From VAZQ01 sp963821505 (GTDB lineage Bacteria; Pseudomonadota; Alphaproteobacteria; Rhizobiales; Xanthobacteraceae): a stretch of DNA of 64,000 bases. The DNA lies in NCBI GenBank assembly GCA_963821505.1, contig CAWGEH010000037.1, forward strand, positions 14,238 through 78,237, given 5' to 3'. A program made the position numbers and the translations under genes. Below, piece after piece: positions 51,699-60,835 of this stretch. The stretch's first letter is position 1. Every line of letters starts with the position of its first letter. A model generated the notes under the pieces. The model was not told where the DNA came from. It saw nothing but the letters and a program-made list of their open reading frames with translations, and did not search any database.

Positions 51699-52526
51699 TC
51701 AAAGCACGAGGGTGATTCCCGAGATGAGTAGAAAAATCAGCACGGCGCGTCGAAATTTGGCGTCATCAATACGATCAAAAATACGAAGCCCCAGCCACGT
51801 TCCAGTGACGACCGCGGGCACGCACCAAAAATAAATTGTCAACGTCGCCGAGCCCAGAATGCCGAGCTTGGAAAAATAGACGAGCGTCGCGATTTGCATG
51901 AGGAAGATGAATGGTTGAACGATGCCGCGCTGCTCTGTTTTCGACAACCCGCGCACGCTGCACAAGATCATTGGAATGGCGCCTGGAAACGCGGTTGCCC
52001 CGCCGGTGATGCCGCCGGCAAAGCCGGCGGCATCTTCGGCAAGGCGTCCACCGCTCTGAATGGTGAAGCATGGACGTAGAAGCATGTAGACGCTGTAGCA
52101 AACCAGGAAAATGCCGAATCCCGCTGCGAAGGCACGCGGACTGAAATGTTGCAGCAGGTTTGCTCCGACAGGGATGCCGACAAAGCCGCCGACCAGGTAC
52201 GGCGTGCACGCACGCCATCGTATCGTGCCCCAAAGCTTGGCGATGCTGAGCAGTTGCGTCGTAATGCTGCAGGCAAGAAGCAACGGCACGGCTTGGACCG
52301 GCGCAAGCCAGTGAAACAGCATCGCCCCCGCAATTGCGGAAAACGCGAAGCCCGCCAAGCCTGCCGCCAATGAACCCGCAAAAACGGACAACAACGTGAA
52401 TATAAGGCTGATGTTGTTGATCAGCACTGATCCAATGTATGGGCCTAGCGGTGGTACCGTTATGAATATTGGAATGAAGAGCGGAGCGCAGACAAGTCCA
52501 ACCCAGCCAACCGCTCGCTTGAACAT
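51699..52526 (-). CDS. TSUP-family permease (TauE/SafE type)
   Basis: 275 residues with eight or so hydrophobic helices, such as LSVFAGSLAAGLAGFAFSAI, FAAGFGIFLVCYSVYMLL and RRAVLIFLLISGITLV. GLAGFAFSAIAGAMLF and AEDAAGFAGGITGGATAFPG are the paired glycine motifs of the TauE/SafE family, which exports or imports sulfite, sulfonates or organic acids. The start MFKRAVGW was chosen as the last ATG before the first helix; a longer N-terminus of 40 residues is possible. No neighbouring sulfur genes. Confidence 0.82.
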   Translation of the reverse strand: MFKRAVGWVGLVCAPLFIPIFITVPPLGPYIGSVLINNISLIFTLLSVFAGSLAAGLAGFAFSAIAGAMLFHWLAPVQAVPLLLACSITTQLLSIAKLWGTIRWRACTPYLVGGFVGIPVGANLLQHFSPRAFAAGFGIFLVCYSVYMLLRPCFTIQSGGRLAEDAAGFAGGITGGATAFPGAIPMILCSVRGLSKTEQRGIVQPFIFLMQIATLVYFSKLGILGSATLTIYFWCVPAVVTGTWLGLRIFDRIDDAKFRRAVLIFLLISGITLVL

Positions 52527-53203
52527 GGCCTGGATAACCTTGTCTTGCGTTGCCCCGAGCTCCCGATGATTCTCGTCGTACCGGTGAGAATTCAGCCTCA
52601 AGGTGACCCGGCTAACCGATTGGCGAACGTCCAATCGCGTTGGCACGCATGACAGGGACCAAGAGCTACACGGTCATCACCGGCAATGAGAGTTCGGCCG
52701 CCGCCCCCGAGCGCGCGCCGTGTCCACGATATTGCGGTCGTCAAACACCTGGACGGGCTGATCGGCGGTGCGCCGGGGCCCGAACCGTCTACAAGTCCCA
52801 AAAGGCGTGCGCGATCTGCTCGTGGAGCGGCTTGACGAGATGATCGAGCGGCGCGCGGTCTTGAGTCCGGATGCAGATCTCATCCGGCACGATCGGCTTT
52901 GGAAAGAGCACCAGCGTTCATGCGCCCCGGGGTCGCCCCCGAAGTCGCACGCGAGCTATTGTCAAGGTCCTGTTCGAAGAACTGCCGCAGTACGTGGCCG
53001 TTTTCGCTAGCAGAAGACGCGACGACAGACTTGAAGCCCGCCTTGAATCTCTTTGGAGATTTTCTGAAGATTTTCTCAAGACGGTAGATGCCGCCGCTCG
53101 CATAGCCGCCGGCTATTTTCCCGCAGCGCAGACGTGCGCTGACTGTCAACGCAGCGCAACGTGCAAGCCGCCGCCCTGCGACCACGAGGAATCCGGCTCG
53201 GCA
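52527..53203. other. Low-information stretch, possibly decayed coding DNA
   Basis: Frames on the plus strand (52768-53010, 52871-53221) give short segments such as GVRDLLVERLDEMIERRAVL that look protein-like, but no start, family or continuous frame can be defended. Confidence 0.35.
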
Positions 53204-53285
53204 AGGAGGGGACCGTTTTGAACTGCCGCTCCGCCGATTTCGAGGTCAATATCGCGCAGCGGGAGCTGCGGCGCCGTGAATTCGG
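53204..53285 (+). pseudogene. Remnant of a winged-helix regulator N-terminus
   Basis: AAGGAGGGGACC is followed by TTG and then codons for NCRSADFEVNIAQRELRRRE. This aligns with NFRFADFEINVARRELRRGD, the start of the regulator gene at 53.6-55.6 kb. Homology stops after about 22 codons. It shows a second copy of that gene once stood here in the opposite orientation. Confidence 0.62.
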
Positions 53286-53344
53286 TCAATTGCGGGCGAA
53301 CCAGGCCCAATACCATCGGCGGCCAACAATAACTTAACTCTGAC

Positions 53345-53530
53345 CCGTCACGCTGAGGTCCGAGCGAAGCGAGCCACCGCAAGTCGGCTATTGCCGACTT
53401 GCGCGCTCTGGAATCCGATCTCGGGTAAACCCGAGATCGGTGGGCGATAGGGCCCGTATGCCGCCGCCGAGTTCAGGGGCCGCTCATCCTTCGAGGCCCG
53501 CCTTCGGCGGGCGCCTCAGGATGACGGTCA
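53345..53530. repeat. Composite palindromic repeat
   Basis: Three strong hairpins in a row: GCAAGTCGGC / GCCGACTTGC, CCGATCTCGGGT / ACCCGAGATCGG, and GGCCCGCC / GGCGGGCGCC within a CATCCTTCGAGG..CCTCAGGATG unit. The first also occurs inside dnaE2. Typical genome-wide repeat of this bacterial group; lies behind the regulator gene and can terminate transcription. Confidence 0.75.
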
Positions 53531-53603
53531 CCGGTTAGTGCCGTTGGTCTAAGATCAGCGCGTCAATGGGGCGAGCGAAGCGCAGCCGCGCCGACGGACC
53601 CGG

Positions 53604-55616
53604 CTATTCCGGCATGCCCGCCTTGCGCAGTCCCTCGTCGAGCCGTGCGTGCTGCTGGCGGTACTTCGGGCTGGTGAGTGCGAGGGGAACCGGCGAAAGC
53701 CGGCGGAAGGTCGATACCCTCGCATCGGGACGTCTTTGCAGGTAGGCGGCGAGCTCCGCTCGAGCCTCGTCGAGGCGACCGAGGTGCGCGTAGGCCGCCG
53801 CCAGGAAAGCGTGGGATGAAAGGTTTTTTGGATTGGCGTCGAGCGCGCTGATCAACGCGTGGATGGCCTCCTCGTCGCGCCCGAGAAGAATGAGCGCGTG
53901 CCCGCGACCGTCCAGCCAGGTCCACCGCCCGGGGTCGCGCGGGCCGATACGATCGGCCTTGGCGAACCAGTCGAGGGCTTGTTCCGGCCGCCCGAGATAC
54001 ATGGTCGACAAGCCGATCTCCTTGTAGGCCCACGGTTCGCCGGGGTTTTCCATGATGACCGTTTCGGCCACGGCAATGGCGTCGTCGAATTTGCCCTGCG
54101 TGCGCCGAAGCGCCGCCTTCGCCTTCAAGGCCATGAGGTGACCGGGCTCGATCGCGACTGCCCGATCGAGCAGCAGTTCCGCCTTGCGCAGCCGGGTGTC
54201 GCCGCCGGTTTCGTAGTAGCCGTTCAGGAATTCGAAAACGAGCGTCGTGGCGACGCCGGCCAGGCCATCGACGTTGGTCGGCTCGACCTCGAGCGCCTGC
54301 TCGAACAGACCGCGGGCTTCGATCATCGTGGCCGGCGACGACGGCAGGTTGAGCACCGCCTTTCCGCGCATGATGAGGTCGATGAGCTCGGCGCTGCTCG
54401 GCCTTTCGCGCCAGCTTCGCCGCGCTTCGATGTCGACGACCTTCAAGCCGATCGCGCGCGAGACCCGGGCGACGATCTCGTCTTGAACCTGCAGGATGCT
54501 GTTTCGCTCGGTGTCGAAACGTTCGGCCCACAGCTGGCTTCCTTCACTGGTCTCGGCCAGCTGGGTGTTCACGCGTACGCGTTCGCCCTCGAAAACAATG
54601 CTGCCATTGAGCAGATAGCGCACCCCCAGCTCGCGGCCGACCTGCCGCGCGTCTACGTCCTGGCCTTTGTAGGTGAACGCAGTGCCGCGGGAGACGACGG
54701 AGATTCCAGGCAGCGCGCGCACCAGATCGCTGATGAGACTGTCGGTGATCCCGTCGGCCACGTAGTCCCGCTTCGCATCGGCGCTGAGATTGACGAAGGG
54801 GAGGACGACGATCGAAGGGAGCTGCGCTTTGAGCCGGTCCGCCGACGTTTCGGCCTCGCTGGCGAGCGCAATGGGATCTCTTGTGGACGCGGTGGGCGAA
54901 GCGGAGGGCGACGACAGCAGCCAGGCGGCAGTGACCAGCGATGAAGCGAGGCCGATCAGCGCGACGACGAACAGCAGATTTCGTGCCGTCCATCGCCCAC
55001 TCGACGCCATTCTTTTCTCTCCGGGCGTGGCGCCAGCCCCGTTGTCGCCGGACAATATTACGTACCTCCCGGCGGCAGCCGGCGCGCAATCGGAAAGCCG
55101 CGGCGGTGGGGCCGCGGCAGCGTCGAGACCGTCCGCAACGTACTCCTGGTCCGGAGAGCGGCTCACGTTCTGGAACGGTAGAACCGCAATCGAAAACTCG
55201 TCGGGGAGCTGCAGCGGTTCGCCGGTCGGCACGTGTTTCGCCACATCGTGGGCTGCGCCCTGCGGCGGAGGTTCTTTTTCGATCGCAATAGGAGCCGGCG
55301 CGGAACTGTCATCGTCGATGTCGCCGACGAAACGAAATCCGCGTTTGTACACCGTGCGAATGAGGCTCTGGTCGTTGCCGCTGTCGCCGAGCGCGCGCCG
55401 CGCCGCGCTGATCCGGGAGCTGAGGTTCGTCTCCGAGACAATGCGGCCCCGCCAAATCGTCTCGATCAGCTCATCCTTGCCGACGACCTTATCGCGGTTG
55501 CGAATGAGGTAAACGAGCAAATCGAACACCTGCGGCTCGAGGTGAACGATCTCGTCGCCGCGCCGCAGCTCGCGCCGCGCGACATTGATCTCGAAATCGG
55601 CGAAGCGGAAGTTCAA
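53604..55616 (-). CDS. Membrane-spanning winged-helix regulator with FlgO-like and TPR domains, apparent gene fusion
   Basis: 670 residues. An OmpR/CadC-type winged helix (FADFEINVARRELRRGDEIV, NLSSRISAARRALGDSGNDQ, IRTVYKRGFRFVGDI) is followed by FSIAVLPFQNVSRSPDQEYV, which breaks off. A new start-like segment MASSGRWTARNLLFVVALIG with a membrane helix comes next, then the same module again (IVVLPFVNLSADAKRDYVAD), then TPR repeats (AKAALRRTQGKFDDAIAVAE). It may sense an envelope signal and bind DNA, or control cyclase-like outputs. The TTG at 55616 is favoured because the remnant at 53.2 kb keeps TTG with a strong SD; a TTG five codons upstream is also possible. Confidence 0.78.
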   Translation of the reverse strand: MNFRFADFEINVARRELRRGDEIVHLEPQVFDLLVYLIRNRDKVVGKDELIETIWRGRIVSETNLSSRISAARRALGDSGNDQSLIRTVYKRGFRFVGDIDDDSSAPAPIAIEKEPPPQGAAHDVAKHVPTGEPLQLPDEFSIAVLPFQNVSRSPDQEYVADGLDAAAAPPPRLSDCAPAAAGRYVILSGDNGAGATPGEKRMASSGRWTARNLLFVVALIGLASSLVTAAWLLSSPSASPTASTRDPIALASEAETSADRLKAQLPSIVVLPFVNLSADAKRDYVADGITDSLISDLVRALPGISVVSRGTAFTYKGQDVDARQVGRELGVRYLLNGSIVFEGERVRVNTQLAETSEGSQLWAERFDTERNSILQVQDEIVARVSRAIGLKVVDIEARRSWRERPSSAELIDLIMRGKAVLNLPSSPATMIEARGLFEQALEVEPTNVDGLAGVATTLVFEFLNGYYETGGDTRLRKAELLLDRAVAIEPGHLMALKAKAALRRTQGKFDDAIAVAETVIMENPGEPWAYKEIGLSTMYLGRPEQALDWFAKADRIGPRDPGRWTWLDGRGHALILLGRDEEAIHALISALDANPKNLSSHAFLAAAYAHLGRLDEARAELAAYLQRRPDARVSTFRRLSPVPLALTSPKYRQQHARLDEGLRKAGMPE

Positions 55617-56116
55617 AGCGGGTGCCCCCAACTACTGAGATGGACTCTTCGTCGTCGCCGAGCGGCGGCTTGTCAAATAGCCGGCGGCTATCGGAGCGGT
55701 TGCGCTATTTATATGAAGAAAAGTCTGGAGGGAATTGCCAAGGAGATGCAAGGCGGGCTCCAAGCCCGTCCTGTCTTTTCCGAATATTATATCCGGGCGT
55801 AATGGTGGCGCGCAGCCCGGGCAAGATTGGAATGGCGACAATGGCACCGATCCGCTGGACCGTCCACCGAGGTGCGCATTCTTGCCCGAGGCCAGGTGCC
55901 GGATGTTGTATGTGTGTCTCCGCGGCCCGGCGGGCGTGATACACGGACTTGCCGCCGCGCCCATCGAAGTCCCTTCAAATAGCCGGCGCCGCGGGCCGAT
56001 GGCGGGCGGCGCAAGCCAGGTGCCGGCGGCGGCCGATATTGTCCCCACGGCTTGGTCGGTAGATGATCGGGCGCAAGACAAGAAGGGGGTGCCGCGTTCC
56101 GTCCAGGGAGGTACTC
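55617..56116. other. Upstream region of the regulator and of the 71-aa gene
   Basis: Contains an AT-rich patch near 55700-55790 (TGCGCTATTTATATGAAG, GAATATTATATCC) likely holding promoters. No gene-like frame is seen. Confidence 0.4.
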
Positions 56117-56332
56117 ATGGCTGCGCCATCGGAAGGCGCGATCGCAGACCGGGCACTAGACGACGCGATCGAGCGCAAGCGAGAGCAACTCATGAGGGAG
56201 GTCGGCGCCCGCATCGGCCGCCTCATCGAGAAATATTTGCCGCCGACGGAGGAGACGCATTGGCTAACCGATCCCCGTCGCATCCCGCAGAGCGAGCGGG
56301 CCGCGTTCTTGAAAGACCTCGAAGCCCTCTGA
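56117..56332 (+). CDS. Small hypothetical protein (71 aa)
   Basis: 71 residues: MAAPSEGAIADRALDDAIER, then REQLMREVGARIGRLIEKYL and WLTDPRRIPQSERAAFLKDL. Mostly helical and charged, soluble. GGAGG lies seven bases before the ATG. No family recognised and no close operon partner. Confidence 0.6.
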   Translation: MAAPSEGAIADRALDDAIERKREQLMREVGARIGRLIEKYLPPTEETHWLTDPRRIPQSERAAFLKDLEAL

Positions 56333-56665
56333 TCGCGGTGTGCGCGGAACCGCCGACGGGATCGCCCGCGTCGGCCGCAACGGCCACGGCAATCCGAGGC
56401 AGTTCGGCGCAATGAGCGATCGCTTGCTCGCAAGCTACCGTCCAGGCGATGTTGCTCTCCGGCGATCGCAGATAAGGCCGAGCCGCGAAGGTAGATGCGG
56501 TGAATCTATACGCGGCCGTGAGTTCGTCGCCGTCGCCGCGGCGCCAGGGTCGTACCCGCCACTGCCGGGCCAAATCGCGGACGCGCAGGCCGCGACGGAA
56601 GACATCAGGGTCTGTCTGCCTCGCCGCGCAACGCGGCGGTTCGTACGCCGTTCAGACGCCGGATA
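56333..56665. other. Gap without a supported gene
   Basis: Frames in this stretch are Arg/Ala-rich shadows. Nothing else is visible. Confidence 0.35.
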
Positions 56666-56914
56666 TCATTCCTCGAGCGCCGCCGCTTCTCGGACGCTCC
56701 CCGTCGGCCACTCGCGCTCCACTTCGGCTGCCCGGTAGGACTTCGGGTCATCCGGAAAGCCGGCTTGCAGCGAAAGGTAGCGCTCGTAAATCCCGCTGAA
56801 TCCCAGGGCCTCGGTTTCCTGCGAGAAGCGCTCCCAAAGGTGACCGGTCAGCACAAGAACCAGAAGCCCGGTGAGCGCAAGGACGGTCAATCTGATCAGA
56901 ATACGGCCAATCAT
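56666..56914 (-). CDS. Small single-span membrane protein (82 aa)
   Basis: 82 residues: one N-terminal helix (ILIRLTVLALTGLLVLVLTG), then a soluble tail with LGFSGIYERYLSLQAGFPDD and a Glu-rich end. AAGGGGGAAGGGA stands directly before the ATG. Function unknown; the tail should face the periplasm. Confidence 0.6.
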   Translation of the reverse strand: MIGRILIRLTVLALTGLLVLVLTGHLWERFSQETEALGFSGIYERYLSLQAGFPDDPKSYRAAEVEREWPTGSVREAAALEE

Positions 56915-57043
56915 TCCCTTCCCCCTTATTCCGCTTGAACCGAGCGGGTAACGGTAGTCGGGGTGCCCGGTTCCGGTCGTCACGGCAGGTCTTGGGCAAC
57001 AGTGGCCTTTTGGCCACACTCCGGGTTCCCCGCGCCGGATGCC

Positions 57044-57147
57044 CTAGCGCATGTTCCGGAAAAGTGGGAACCGGTTTTCCGAACAGAACATGCGCAAAAT
57101 CGAAAATTAGAGCGCATCACATTCGACCCAATCGGGATGCGCTCTAA
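57044..57147. repeat. About 100-bp palindromic repeat, copy 2
   Basis: CTAG, then GCGCATGTTCCGGAAAAGTG, GGGAACCGGTTTTCCGAAC and GAGCGCATCACATTCGACCC up to GGGATGCGCTCTA. Same element as at 16.99 and 59.50 kb. Confidence 0.85.
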
Positions 57148-57544
57148 AGGCTCGTACTGCCGGGACCACAATGAAAACGCGCCGGCAGTTGCGGGAGGAA
57201 ACGAAGTGGCTCAGCCCGGTTCCCCCAGGCTTAGAAGCGGGCTGCTCGTGATTAGCCCAAAGCTCCGGACCGAGCCGGGCTCAGTGTCTCATCTTGGAAT
57301 CGGACAGGCGAGTCGTTCTCCAAAGCACGCTAAACAGCGAGTTAATGGCGGGAGGGGGGAGCGCCCCTCGCCCCCAACGAGCGAATGTTCTCGTGTTTTG
57401 GACTGTTGATGATGCGGGTGGTGCCGGAAGATCACACCCAAACGAATTCGATGCCATGACTGGAACCGAGCCCCAATTCGACCACCCTGAAGGCCAAAAG
57501 TTCCATGCGCCAGACTGCAGGTTTATTGATCGGGGGATCAGGCT
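57148..57544. other. Stretch without a supported gene
   Basis: No conserved frame. GGTTTATTGATCGGGGGATC before the next small gene may hold its SD. Confidence 0.35.
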
Positions 57545-57658
57545 ATGTGGATCGTTTTCTATATCGCCACCATTGCGTCGCTGAGCGCGCTGGGGCTCGC
57601 TCCGAATCTGCCGACCGAAACGACAGACGAAGACGAGATGCCGGGCGGCGACATGTAA
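57545..57658 (+). CDS. Possible small membrane peptide (37 aa)
   Basis: MWIVFYIATIASLSALGLAP is a membrane helix, followed by an acidic tail with TTDEDEMPGGDM. GGGGGA precedes the ATG by eight bases. Such short one-helix proteins with acidic tails occur in Bradyrhizobium relatives. Support rests on composition and the SD site only. Confidence 0.42.
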   Translation: MWIVFYIATIASLSALGLAPNLPTETTDEDEMPGGDM

Positions 57659-58525
57659 GCCGTACGGGGGCCGGCCAGTGGCCCCATCGATGAGATGTAC
57701 ACGGGCCGCGCCGCCGGTCCGCTCGGCCGCTCATTCGGCCGTGGCGTGAGTGAAATCGAACGGCGGGCCGCCACCGCAACCGGACGGATTCACGACCCCT
57801 AAACGTTCGGCCAGATGACCTTCGGCTGGATGGTTCGGCTCAATCACGTTCGGCCGCCGACGTCCGGCCGGATAATGTTCACCACGGTCTCCGCGGTGAC
57901 GCCGTCGGCCTGGGCGGCCAGTGTGGATGACGCGCGATGGGGCCGTCCCAGATCCGGGAGAACTCACGATCCGAATCGGACTTCGCCGCTTGCTTGCTGA
58001 TGGCCATCTGTCGGCTGCGCAGCATTGCGACCGCCCGCTCCCACGCGCTTGCATCCGCGGGGGATTTCTTGCTTGGTGAAGCCGACGTCGTGGACGGGGC
58101 TTGATGGTCCGTCACACGTCCAGCCGTGGCGCGGTTCAAGGCGGTGAGTGAGGAAAAGAACGCCGCTGCTACCTCGGAGCGGCCCAGAGATTGAAACGAA
58201 TGATGTTCATCGCCGGACATCATCATCGTGTTGTCCTGCACCACCGGATCGAGCGCATCTCTTCGCCGCACGCCACGCACCGCACCACAACTGCTCCGAA
58301 CCATCGCCGCGCATCGAACCTCGCGTGTGCTCATGCCGTCAAGCGGGTGCGAGCGAATCGGCTCAGAGGTGTGGCTCCGCTGCCACGCGTGGCGGTCCAG
58401 GCTTGCCGTACGCGAGGCGCCTCGCGGCGCGCGCATCGATGCGTTGCCCCGACCCTGCGCGTCGATATAATCCGCTTCAACCGGGGGCGGCGCCCTCACC
58501 AATAAGATCGACACAGGGAGGACGC
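57659..58525. other. Long stretch with no reliable gene
   Basis: A minus-strand frame from about 58223 to 57880 (MMMSGDEHHSFQSLGRSEVA at its start, later SDSDREFSRIWDGPIARHPH) could be a small protein gene, but lacks an SD and known relatives. The rest is Arg-rich shadow. The region just before 58526 must hold the promoter of the receptor gene. Confidence 0.35.
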
Positions 58526-59500
58526 ATGCAGCGTCGCCGCAGCCTCGGCTGTCTATGCCTTGCGGTCGTGTCGCTCCTTCTCGCATCGGCGCCCGTGCGC
58601 GCGCAGGACTACCCGTCGCGTCCCATCCGTCTCATCATCACCAGCCCCGCCGGCTCGCTCGTCGACGTGCTGGGTCGCCTGATCGGCGACGAGCTCGGCG
58701 CGCAGCTCGGGCAGACCATCGTGGTCGACAATCGTCCGGGCGCGATGACGCAGGTCGCCTCGGACGCGCTCAACCGCGCGCCGGCGGACGGCTACACCCT
58801 CATGATCGGCACGTCGGAAATGACCATGCTGCCGTTTCTCAAGAAAGGCTACCGCTACGACCCGCTGAAGGACTTCACGCCGGTCGCGCTCGCCGCCACC
58901 TCCTGGACCGTGTTTGCGATCAATCCCGCCGTCCCGGCGCACACGCTCGCGGAATTCATCGCCTATGCCAAGGCCAATCCGGGGCGCGTGCGCTACGGCA
59001 GCGGTGGCGTCGGCGGAGCGCTGCACATTGCCGTCGAGATGCTCAAGCTCAAGGCCGGCATCGACCTCGTTCACGTTCCCTATCGCGGCGGCGCGCAAGC
59101 CGCCGCCGACGCGATCTCCGGCCAGATCGAGATGGTCTCCATGGGGCTTGCCAGCGCGCGCGTCGCCGAAGGCGGAAAGTTGCGCGTCCTGGCGCAGACC
59201 GGTCCCCGCCGCCATCCGCTGTTCGCCGATGTACCGACGACCGCGGAGTTCGGCCTGCCGGAGGTGCGCATGGATACCTGGTTCGGCCTGATCGCGCCGC
59301 CGAACACGTCCGATGCGATCGTGAGCCGGCTGGCGCGCGCGCGCGAGGCCGGCTTGCAGCAGCCAAGCTTCCGGGAGCGGCTCTTCAGCATCGGCTGCGA
59401 TGTCGCCTTGAAGTCGCCGGCCGACTTTGCGGCGTTCATCGCCGCCGATCGGGACAAATGGTCCAGGCTCATTCCGGCCATGGGGATTTCGCTCGACTAG
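58526..59500 (+). CDS. Tripartite tricarboxylate transporter receptor (TctC/Bug family)
   Basis: 324 residues with a signal peptide (MQRRRSLGCLCLAVVSLLLA, ending APVRAQ). Bug-family motifs are DYPSRPIRLIITSPAGSLVD, VVDNRPGAMTQVASDALNRA, ADGYTLMIG, VHVPYRGGAQAAADAISGQI and GLIAPPNTSDAIV. It binds a carboxylate in the periplasm. No tctA/tctB membrane genes are near, as is common for Bug proteins. GGGAGG precedes the ATG. The TAG stop is formed by the CTAG of the following repeat. Confidence 0.92.
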   Translation: MQRRRSLGCLCLAVVSLLLASAPVRAQDYPSRPIRLIITSPAGSLVDVLGRLIGDELGAQLGQTIVVDNRPGAMTQVASDALNRAPADGYTLMIGTSEMTMLPFLKKGYRYDPLKDFTPVALAATSWTVFAINPAVPAHTLAEFIAYAKANPGRVRYGSGGVGGALHIAVEMLKLKAGIDLVHVPYRGGAQAAADAISGQIEMVSMGLASARVAEGGKLRVLAQTGPRRHPLFADVPTTAEFGLPEVRMDTWFGLIAPPNTSDAIVSRLARAREAGLQQPSFRERLFSIGCDVALKSPADFAAFIAADRDKWSRLIPAMGISLD

Positions 59501-59602
59501 CGCATGTTCCGGAAAAGTGGGAACCGGTTTTCCGAATAGAACATGCGCAAAATCGAAGAATCTAGAGCGCATCACAATTCGATCCAATCGGGATGCGCTC
59601 TA
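59497..59602. repeat. About 100-bp palindromic repeat, copy 3
   Basis: Starts with the CTAG that holds the stop codon of the receptor gene, then GCGCATGTTCCGGAAAAGTG and the common core, ending GGGATGCGCTCTAG. Confidence 0.87.
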
Positions 59603-59720
59603 GGGGCATGATCCCGAAAAGCGCAGACTTTTCGGATAAGATCGTGCGACCGAGCGAACGCTTGGAGCGAAATCGCGATTTCGATGCGAAACGATTTCGC
59701 TCCAGGTCATGACCGGATGG
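59603..59720. repeat. Adjacent second palindromic repeat
   Basis: GGGCATGATCCCGAAAAGCG, CTTTTCGGATAAGATCGTGC and GGAGCGAAATCGCGATTTCG..CGAAACGATTTCGCTCC form nested hairpins. A known type of dispersed repeat in this group; it fuses directly to copy 3. Confidence 0.65.
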
Positions 59721-59822
59721 TGTAAAGCAGGATCGGAAAAGTCGCGGACTTCGCGGAATGAGGTCATGCGGTAAACGCGTGGCGCGCGTGCGTGCGCCGC
59801 GATCAAAGGGAGTACGAGATTC

Positions 59823-60695
59823 ATGGTGCGGACCTGGCCGAACGGCAAGAAGATCGCGGTTTCGGTGACGGTGATGTTCGAGACCTGGTCGGAAGGACAG
59901 GCGCCGAACTATTCGGTGCAGACCACGCACTTGAAGCCCGGCACGGTCGACCACGCCAGCAAGGCCTGGTCGACCTACGGCGGGCGCGTCGGCGTGTGGC
60001 GGATCATCAGGATGCTCGATCGCCTGCAAATCCCGGCGACCTTCTTCACCAGCGCCCGCTGCACCGAGGAATATCCCGCCGCCGTCAAGCAGATCGTCAA
60101 GTCGGGACACGACCTCGGCGGCCATTCCTATACCCAGGACCAGCTGTTGGGCTACATGAGCGTGGAGCAGCAGGAGGCCACGATCCGCAAGAGCATCGAG
60201 CTGCTCGCATCGTGCGGCGGCCGCAAGGTGACGGGCTGGGCGAGCCCGGTCGTGGCCTTCACCCCGGAGACCGCCGGACTGCTGGCGAAGGCCGGTCTGA
60301 GCTGGACCACCGACGTGACCTACGCGGATTTGCCGATCAAGCTCCACACGCCGCACGGCGTGATCGCGGGCGTGCCGACCACGGATTTCTCCGACAATCG
60401 CGTCATGCGGGCCTCGCCGCGCGATCTCTTCGACGCGTACAAGGGCACCTTCGACTACCTTCATGAGAACGAGCCCATGGGACTTCTGGTGTTCGTCATT
60501 CACTGCCAGTTCGGCGGCCGGCCTTTGATCACGGCGGTGCTGCAGGAGGTGTTGCAATACATCGCTGGGTTCCCCGACGTGTGGTTTGCCCGGCACGAGG
60601 AGCTTGGCCGTTGGGCGCTGGCGGCCGACGTCGACGAGCACAGCTATCAGAGCCGGTTCTTCGGCGCCGACGCCGCGGCATCGCGCGTGGCGTGA
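59823..60695 (+). CDS. Polysaccharide deacetylase-family protein (PuuE/allantoinase-like)
   Basis: 290 residues of the NodB-homology fold: WPNGKKIAVSVTVMFETWSE, STYGGRVGVWRIIRMLDRLQ, IPATFFTSARCTEEYPAAVK, SGHDLGGHSYTQDQLLGYMS. The first metal Asp-Asp pair of deacetylases is replaced by MFETW, and the HxxxH pattern is GHSYTQDQ, so metal binding may differ; this is seen in the allantoinase/imidase-like branch. It may hydrolyse an amide of a small substrate. The TctC receptor upstream could bring in that compound. ATG after GGGAGTACGAGATTC. Confidence 0.8.
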   Translation: MVRTWPNGKKIAVSVTVMFETWSEGQAPNYSVQTTHLKPGTVDHASKAWSTYGGRVGVWRIIRMLDRLQIPATFFTSARCTEEYPAAVKQIVKSGHDLGGHSYTQDQLLGYMSVEQQEATIRKSIELLASCGGRKVTGWASPVVAFTPETAGLLAKAGLSWTTDVTYADLPIKLHTPHGVIAGVPTTDFSDNRVMRASPRDLFDAYKGTFDYLHENEPMGLLVFVIHCQFGGRPLITAVLQEVLQYIAGFPDVWFARHEELGRWALAADVDEHSYQSRFFGADAAASRVA

Positions 60696-60835
60696 GCGCG
60701 CGCTCACGCAGGCGGTCCGGTCGGACTCAACGGCATCGGGGCTTTGGAGCAAGCTCGCAAGTCCCGGTCGACAGTGGCGCGATGACCACTACAGCTCCAC
60801 CTGTGGTCGCTCAATGCGCCGATGCCAAGATCATT

